From Phoronis australis (taxonomy: Eukaryota; Phoronida; Phoronidae), in assembly GCA_002633005.1 (NCBI GenBank), contig NMRA01000105.1, positions 62,001 to 126,000 of the forward strand: a stretch of 64,000 bases of DNA. Reading direction: 5' to 3'. The notes under the pieces were generated by a model. It was not told the origin of the DNA, searched no databases, and saw nothing but the letters and a program-made list of their open reading frames with translations. The translations under genes were made by a program, and so were the position numbers. This document shows, one piece after another, positions 58,701-64,000 of this stretch (positions are counted from its first letter, which is position 1; every line of letters starts with the position of its first letter).

Positions 58701-59911
58701 GTTCAGTCAGTGTTCTTGCGTGTACTACATCGTGGAATGTTGATGCAGTTAAGTGTCCTTTGCCCAGTTTGTGCTCAATACTTGATCATCTGTCAGTAGT
58801 CTCCTGGTATCAAGAAGTCTAGGATCAAAATGCATGGCCCATAGAGGTTTCACTACGTTCTGGAACCTGTTAAAAAATGAGTGCTCATTAAGCCATTCAA
58901 ATGAATCTGAAATGTAATTTGATAAAATTTAATCACACTCTTTGAATGTCGTATTAAACTTTACAGGGGTTGGTAGAGCAAATTTTCAACTGAAAGCGTG
59001 TGCCCTTTCAAGGAACAGAATTGCCCTAAGCTACCATGGGTTGCCTTCCCCAGCCTGTGCGCACTGTGTTAAAATAATATATGCAACTTTTTCTCCCATT
59101 AGCAAGTTTCAAAGAATAGCCAGCTGAAGGTTGGGTTGGTTAGAACCCAGAAGTGACTGTAAATTCTTGTAAGACAACTTTCGGTTACCGTGGTATTCAA
59201 TGCAAGTATTGAGCATGCTTATGACATGACCCCTGACTTTGGAACCTAAATCAGATTGAACACTGTCTCATCAATGACAATTTACAGTTCAGTAAACATG
59301 TGCGAAGTTCTCAACCACATATACTTTGCCTTGGAAGAATTCAGTTTTCAAAATTCTACAGGACCATCATGGTCTATTCTTCCAGAAAGCTGGTCCATTG
59401 GTACAAGACTTCTCCTCAAATGCCTCAATCTCATAGAAGGCTATTCCGACATTACATAATGCACCATCAGAACTGCAGGGTCAAAATAAATTCATCAAAA
59501 CTGGTTACTCAGTCCTTTATTGGCCATACATTCTCATGATTTAAACATAGTGCAGCACAATCATAACACAGTGCTGGGACACAAAATATGGTACTGCAGG
59601 GTGTTACATTAGCCTGCAGAGACTCAGAAGGCATTAAGTTGATACAAATATCTCATTTATGTTTTTATAACTTAACACAACCTTTTCTAATGTTCAAGCT
59701 TCACAAAATTAATGCTTAGGCTGTTTGGAAAGAACATTAATCAAAAAGGCACCCTTTTGCTGGCCATTTGATGTAGAAAAAACATCTGAGTAGCACATCC
59801 CATATAGACCATCTATGTGAGTGCCCCCATGATTTTCCCTTTAAGAGACTGATCTGAATTTTATTTCTTATGTTTGCTTTATTAATTTGCTTAACATTCT
59901 TTTTTAATAAA

Positions 59912-60241
59912 TCAGTATAGTCTTGTATCATCTTGTAATTGTTTACAAAATATATATTCCTCACAGATGTATCTATCACAAGTGTGTGAAGATACCCCCC
60001 GGACATTACCCCCCCCCGGACATTCACACCAGGTAGCGTGAGTATAAACTGGGGACTTGTTAACAAGAATCCACAGCCTGTAATGGTTACGCTTCATATA
60101 GGTCTTGTCACGTTGGGTAGGTTTGCCTTTAGAAACGAAGAGAGATCTGTCTTCGTCTTTGCCACAGAGCAAGAATATGCCCATCAGCAAGCAGTCTATA
60201 ATCCTCTGCACTTTTATAGGCCCCCAGTTTTTTGTTGTCAA
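59912..60241 (-). pseudogene. Minus-strand frame following the gag-like ORF, unidentified
   Basis: It continues in the same frame after the TAA at 60242 for 109 codons: TTKNWGPIKVQRIIDCLLMG ... NHYRLWILVNKSPVYTHATW, then CECPGG. The RLWILV...CxCPGG piece is faintly like the start of a SWIM zinc finger, which in many YqaJ elements precedes the nuclease, but the closing Cys/His are not clear. A run of G (60010-60018) may hide a frameshift. Confidence 0.25.
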
Positions 60242-60632
60242 TTAACGATAAAATTTATTGCCTGAACAGAGCTCAACATCTATATGCGTCTCATCGGTTG
60301 ATGTCGTCTCGTCGGTTGTCTCGTCGTTTTCCTCCTTAATGCTACACAGCTGGAACACTCGTATTTCATGGTCTACAAATATTCTGTTCATCATTTCCAG
60401 CCACTGTTCCACTGCTTCATACTGGTCATCGTCATCAAGGTGACAAACATATGCCTCATGCTTGTCCGTCAAATTACCATAGACCAGGGACACCTTATCA
60501 AAATACTCCTAAATGTTCTTTTGTTTTGTCCACGTCATTTCCAATTAATTCAGCTAGAGTATTGCTCACTCTAGTGAACACTGCAGATTTCGCCCACCTC
60601 TTGGCCCGTCTGGCAGTTTCCACTAATTCCAT
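60242..60632 (-). pseudogene. Gag-like ORF fragment with a frameshift (retroelement remnant)
   Basis: From the ATG at 60630-60632: MELVETARRAKRWAKSAVFT, then RVSNTLAELIGNDVDKTKEH. A one-base shift at about 60508 leads to FDKVSLVYGNLTDKHEAYVC, HLDDDDQYEAVEQWLEMMNR and an acidic Thr-rich tail, ending at TAA 60242. The pattern (basic A-K-x-x-x-T-R-x-x-N-x-L-x-E-L-I, then H-E-x-Y and an acidic W-x-E-x-x helix) is that of N-terminal gag regions in some LTR retroelements. The family is not certain. Confidence 0.4.
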
Positions 60633-61047
60633 AGTCAGGGCACGTCCGTAACAATCGCTATCGCAAGAAATTGAATGCTATCATTTATATGATTTATAGA
60701 AAAATCCTAGTTCTCATTGGTTTCGGCCTTGAGCGGTACACAGCATTTCTCTGTTGTGTCAGCTGCATTTTGTTTGCGAGTTTGAAAACCAGACCACAAG
60801 ACACAAAGTGTTTCTTGTTACCCATGAACACATGCAAACAATCACAGTGGCACTTTTTGGGGTTTTTTGTTTTGTGCTAGGAACCAGCAAGAGAAGGAAT
60901 AGCAACTTTACAGTTTCAATGACCGGACGCCTACCAGTGTGCTCGATGGCATTTGCCACAGTTGAACTTAAAGCACCGGAGCAGCTAAACGAACTTTCAT
61001 TGTAGCAAAAGATGTGAGAAACACATGGGCACGTGACAACTTTGACG

Positions 61048-62240
61048 CTAGTCTTCCATTCTGATGAAACTGCTTCTCATGCAATTGAACACCTTGTAAC
61101 CAAGAGATATCATAGCCATTACGCCATACATTTCTACTTTGCTTGTGGCAAAAAGAGTTAGACGATTTTGTATCGTTGTGAAGAGATGTGGAGCATCTGA
61201 TATAAAGAACAATGGCCTATCAGACCAAATGCTGATAGTCTTATACACAATGACATCCAAGTTTACAGTATGCAACCTGAAAAACTTGTGGTTTGGTGAC
61301 GCTGCATCATAGGTAATACATAGAATTTTAAGACCACTAATTTCCAAACGCTCCACAGCTTCCCACAAGACAGGGTATAAATAATTTGCTGTGATACCAT
61401 TACATGGAAAATGAGCGAGGGCAAACTTTAAATTGGACGTTAATGAACGCACCATTAAAGTAAGCATGTGCTTATCCAAGTCTTCTCTTGGTTCGTTGTT
61501 GCCTTTTAGTTGTGCCTCAAAATCAATTAACTCGTTACCTATAATGCCAAAGTCAACGAACCCAATAAGCTCACCGCTATTCTTATCTAATACAAGATTT
61601 GACTTTATCTTGATCTCATCTTGTAATAAATTGCAGAACTTTTGAGAATCATCCAATCTGGCAACTTCCATTTCTCTTTACATTTGCTGGAATGCTTCCA
61701 CCTGAAACCCAGTCCTCACTTTAAAAACACTGGTGTAATCCTGTAACGTGCGTTGGGATGGTAGTTTAATAAAGCCAGCACACCGCAAGGCATCATATGC
61801 AGCAGACGACTTCAACTTGATGCTGAGGGCCCATCTCACTATCAGGGGATGCCATTGCATACTTTTGGGATCCTTGGCCTCGAATGTCTAGTCCTCTGTT
61901 TCTCCCAAAAAGGGTCACTTTCAAACGGATTTCTTTTTTATTCATCCGATATCGTGTCTCTAACAAGTTTGTCAACTTCAAAGTCTAATTCACGTTTGTT
62001 GGGCATGAGCCTTAACTCTCATTCTCATCTGCTGCTTGTCTAAAGTGGAAAGTGGAGTATGGGACGAAGGCATTGTGAGATCATCACAGCTTCGACACTT
62101 TCTTGAATTTATAGGTCGTAGGTTTTTCCCATATCTACAGCATTCTTTGCAATGGGAGTTTTCCTTCATAATCAGGGGTTCACACTGCTGGGACCTTACA
62201 GAGCTTTGGTACTTTTCTCCCATTGGACCTTCTAAGTAAA
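61048..62240 (-). pseudogene. P-element/THAP9-like transposase pseudogene
   Basis: Minus strand. Longest intact frame 61671-61048: DEIKIKSNLVLDKNSGELIG, FVDFGIIGNELIDFEAQLKG ... SDAPHLFTTIQNR. The order G-x-(V/L)-D-x-G, then FPC...LW-E-A-V-x-R-L-E, then D-A-A-S-x-N-x-x-F-x, then SDxPHL is that of P-element-type transposases (RNase H-like, first and second catalytic Asp in FVDFG and SDAPH). Directly upstream, after an in-frame TAA at 61678-61680, comes MQWHPLIVRWALSIKLKSSA...SQRTLQDYT, the usual preceding segment. Further upstream (61793-62223) frames are shifted but keep a Cys-rich piece and coiled-coil-like LKLTNLLETRYR. It lacks its C-terminal third and THAP finger, so it is inactive. Confidence 0.75.
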
Positions 62241-63358
62241 CTATCCACTATCGTATCTTGAGTAACCCTGGCACTGTTCATGAGGATTACCAGTGCATAT
62301 AAGGGCATCCTGTTGATGGCATTGATTACATTAAGGCAAGGCTACTCCTCATTTTCAGCTAATCTGAATATCTTTGTGTCATTTATCATATCTTTGTCCA
62401 CATAGGGACTAGAATGTTGAAATTTTACCAGTGGGTAGCTTAACGTCTACATTGGACAAAAACTAAAAAAATGTCAATTAATGATCAGTAATTACTTTGA
62501 TTAGTAGGCTAATTAGAGGAGTGTTGTAAATAACAGGGGAACGAGGTACTGTGTAGCTTGGTGAAGTTCATATTGAATAATAAGGGAAAAAGAAAGGTAA
62601 CACAGTGCACAGGTTTGTTCTGATATCAAAGCATTTGTATTCCATAGCAATAACTAAATATATCTAGATTTCATAACCATTTATTACCTCAGAAGTACAC
62701 CACGGTAAGCCACAATATCATTCGTCATGAACTGAATTTTTCATGCCGATACCACACCACAAATCATTTTATAGACATTTATATGGCTGTTTTACATTCT
62801 AAGAATAAAAAAATAACTGTATTTCACCAACAGGACTTAATATGATAGTGACTTACCAGCTAAATAATATGATAACTAATATTCAAAATGGCCACCACGG
62901 AAGGACATGTTTTGCAAGCACAATATCAACAGATTGGGAAACACAATGGCAATGAAACCTTGCAAGTATTTCTGTATAACCCAGAACCTAAAAAAACGAA
63001 ATTTAGAGACAGATTTCTCTTTTATCTTTATGTGCAAGACACGGGACCTCATAAAAAGTGAGTCACATGGGATTCAATGTAAGATAGAACAGGTTGATAT
63101 TCAGAATTAAAAGAAATGATTGGTTTACAACATGCCTCTTAATGAAGTGAACATTTCCAGAAAATTTCATACAAATTGAAAAAACGGTTTTCAAAATATG
63201 ATGTTCTAAGTGGAGAACAATCCTTGGAAAACCTCGTACTGAGAAAATTGCATTTAAAGTTAATACTGTTCAATTTTTACAATAAAGCATACAGCCATCA
63301 AGCAAGTCACACTGATGTTAAAAACAACCTTAAAATACACTTTTACACAATGTTCAGT
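62241..63358. other. No gene seen
   Basis: AT-rich spacer between the P-like and Mutator-like transposase remnants. No recognisable coding piece. Confidence 0.5.
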
Positions 63359-64000
63359 TTAAAAACCACCAGCTTGATAGTCATTTCCATTGTTTCGGCA
63401 TGCACGAGCACGGCATTCACGAATAACGTTATTGCACCCTGCAACGTAAGCATGATCAACTCGTTTTCTATCCAGTTTTGCAAACCCAATAGCCTGGTGA
63501 CATGCCAAGATTTTCAAACACACTAAGCCTGGCTAGTTCTCTTTCATTATAAGCAATAGCCGCATCGTAAACTGCTAACTCCATACGTGTGCGTCCAACA
63601 AACTGGGTTTTGGGACACCGTTCCCAGATCAAATTGTGAAACGATTCGTTTGTGTTCTGCGTCCTGCCGTGAACACATTTATTAATCAGCGACCTGTCAG
63701 ACAATGCCTCGAACACAGGCCGTATCATTTCACCAACATACTGTGGCAGTGCATTTGTGTTCCCGTCTCCCCTGCCACTATGCGTGGGACACCAATCACT
63801 GCAATCCGAATGATCTCTCTGCCTATTTTTGTAAGTGGTCCATATTGCTTTTTACATAGCATCAGCATCGCCACTATTTTGCCTAATAGCTGCTCCATAG
63901 TGTCCCTGGATGCGTTTGATAGCGTTCTCACGTCCCTCATGATTTTTCTTACAATCATGACCGACTTTCCAGTCCCTGAACTCTTGGTCAGTTTTCTTTC
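63359..64000 (-). pseudogene. Mutator-like transposase domain fragment, runs off the window edge
   Basis: Minus strand from the edge: KKTDQEFRDWKVGHDCKKNH, EGRENAIKRIQGHYGAAIRQ, NSGDADAM, then TAA at 63852-63854, then KAIWTTYKNRQRDHSDCSDW, CPTHSGRGDG... and HGRTQNTNESFHNLIWERCP, KTQFVGRTRMELAVYDAAIA. The sequence G-(R/K)-TQN-x-NES-x-x-x-x-IW-x-x-CPK-x-x-(F/Y)-VG with an upstream W-C and A-I-W is that of an animal transposase family annotated as Mutator-like. After LGMSPG a one-base shift is needed to continue as FAKLDRKRVDHAYVAGCNNV, ending at TAA 63359-63361. One nonsense codon and one frameshift make this copy inactive. Confidence 0.7.

Larger units (their letters stand above)
57990..58915 (-). 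pseudogene. YqaJ-type (lambda-exonuclease-like) nuclease domain remnant with triplicated core
   Basis: Read on the minus strand. From about 58908 to 58770: SFEWLNEHSFFNRFQNVVKP, then LWAMHFDPRLLDTRRLLTDD. In a shifted frame, EHKLGKGHLTASTFHDVVHA then RTLTELL resembles the YqaJ opening (K/R-x-GRITAS-x-F...V). From 58688: CPYYAQIQGQLGIIGLNSYE, then QVLYTRKDVQRVLNAFDSVY and FNNM, resembling the later part (YYxQVQGQLxVTGxxxxxxxVYT). The middle of the domain with the catalytic Asp-Glu-Lys cluster is missing, frames are shifted, and the core is repeated 2.5 times. Such domains in animals are mostly carried by DNA transposons. A single-frame stretch of 182 codons (58140-58688) survives. Confidence 0.6.

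Noticed and set aside
58164-58799. 211-residue plus-strand ORF
   Set aside because: It is the antisense of the repeated YqaJ-like frame, which shows the family motifs; the plus frame shows none.
60242-60493. Similarity to a proteasome assembly chaperone
   Set aside because: A superficial likeness (VC...DDDDQ...QWLE). The upstream basic AKRWAKSAVFTRVSNTLAELI segment fits a gag-like region better.

Overview
This is animal (metazoan) nuclear DNA. It is AT-rich, has GT-AG spliced genes with large introns, and is crowded with non-autonomous DNA transposons, minisatellites and broken transposase genes. The protein style and the mix of repeats (hAT, Mutator-like, P-element-like, Penelope-like, YqaJ) suggest an invertebrate, probably marine. 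The sequence does not fix the species. There is one assembly gap, 16 N at 40101-40116.

Only one gene is close to complete. It is a plus-strand orthologue of SLC35B4, a Golgi/ER nucleotide-sugar (UDP-xylose/UDP-GlcNAc) transporter. Nine exons between 42008 and 54727 join in frame into 302 codons plus stop. Only the exon with the first ~25-28 residues is missing. Other coding pieces are single exons: an N-terminal exon of a PCTAIRE-type cyclin-dependent kinase (minus, 15673-15860), a possible first exon of a mitochondrially targeted protein (plus, 27491-27613), and a possible single-exon 114-residue ORF (6970-7314).

Layout. 1-15 kb: intergenic or intronic DNA with a foldback structure at 1.1-1.8 kb, several TIR elements, minisatellites and a ~890-bp inverted repeat at 13.8-14.7 kb. 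15.7 kb: the kinase exon. 17-33 kb: more TIR elements, including a THAP-domain element at 17.4 kb, and a 21-bp minisatellite at 19.7-20.1 kb. 33.3-37 kb: two ~0.9-kb Mutator-like foldback elements with perfect 9-bp target duplications, one of them nested inside a THAP element. 37.6-38.1 kb: a hAT MITE with an 8-bp target duplication. 42-54.7 kb: SLC35B4, whose introns hold minisatellites, two MITEs and a Penelope-like fragment. 58-64 kb: remnants of at least three protein-coding mobile elements on the minus strand (YqaJ nuclease, P-element/THAP9-like transposase, Mutator-like transposase) plus a gag-like ORF.

The most unusual feature is inside SLC35B4. At two separate exons the exon 3' end together with its splice donor has been tandemly amplified (51-bp units, about 7.7 copies at 43020-43413; 55-bp units, three copies at 47530-47675). 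This leaves arrays of decoy donors, one of which would add 17 residues in frame.
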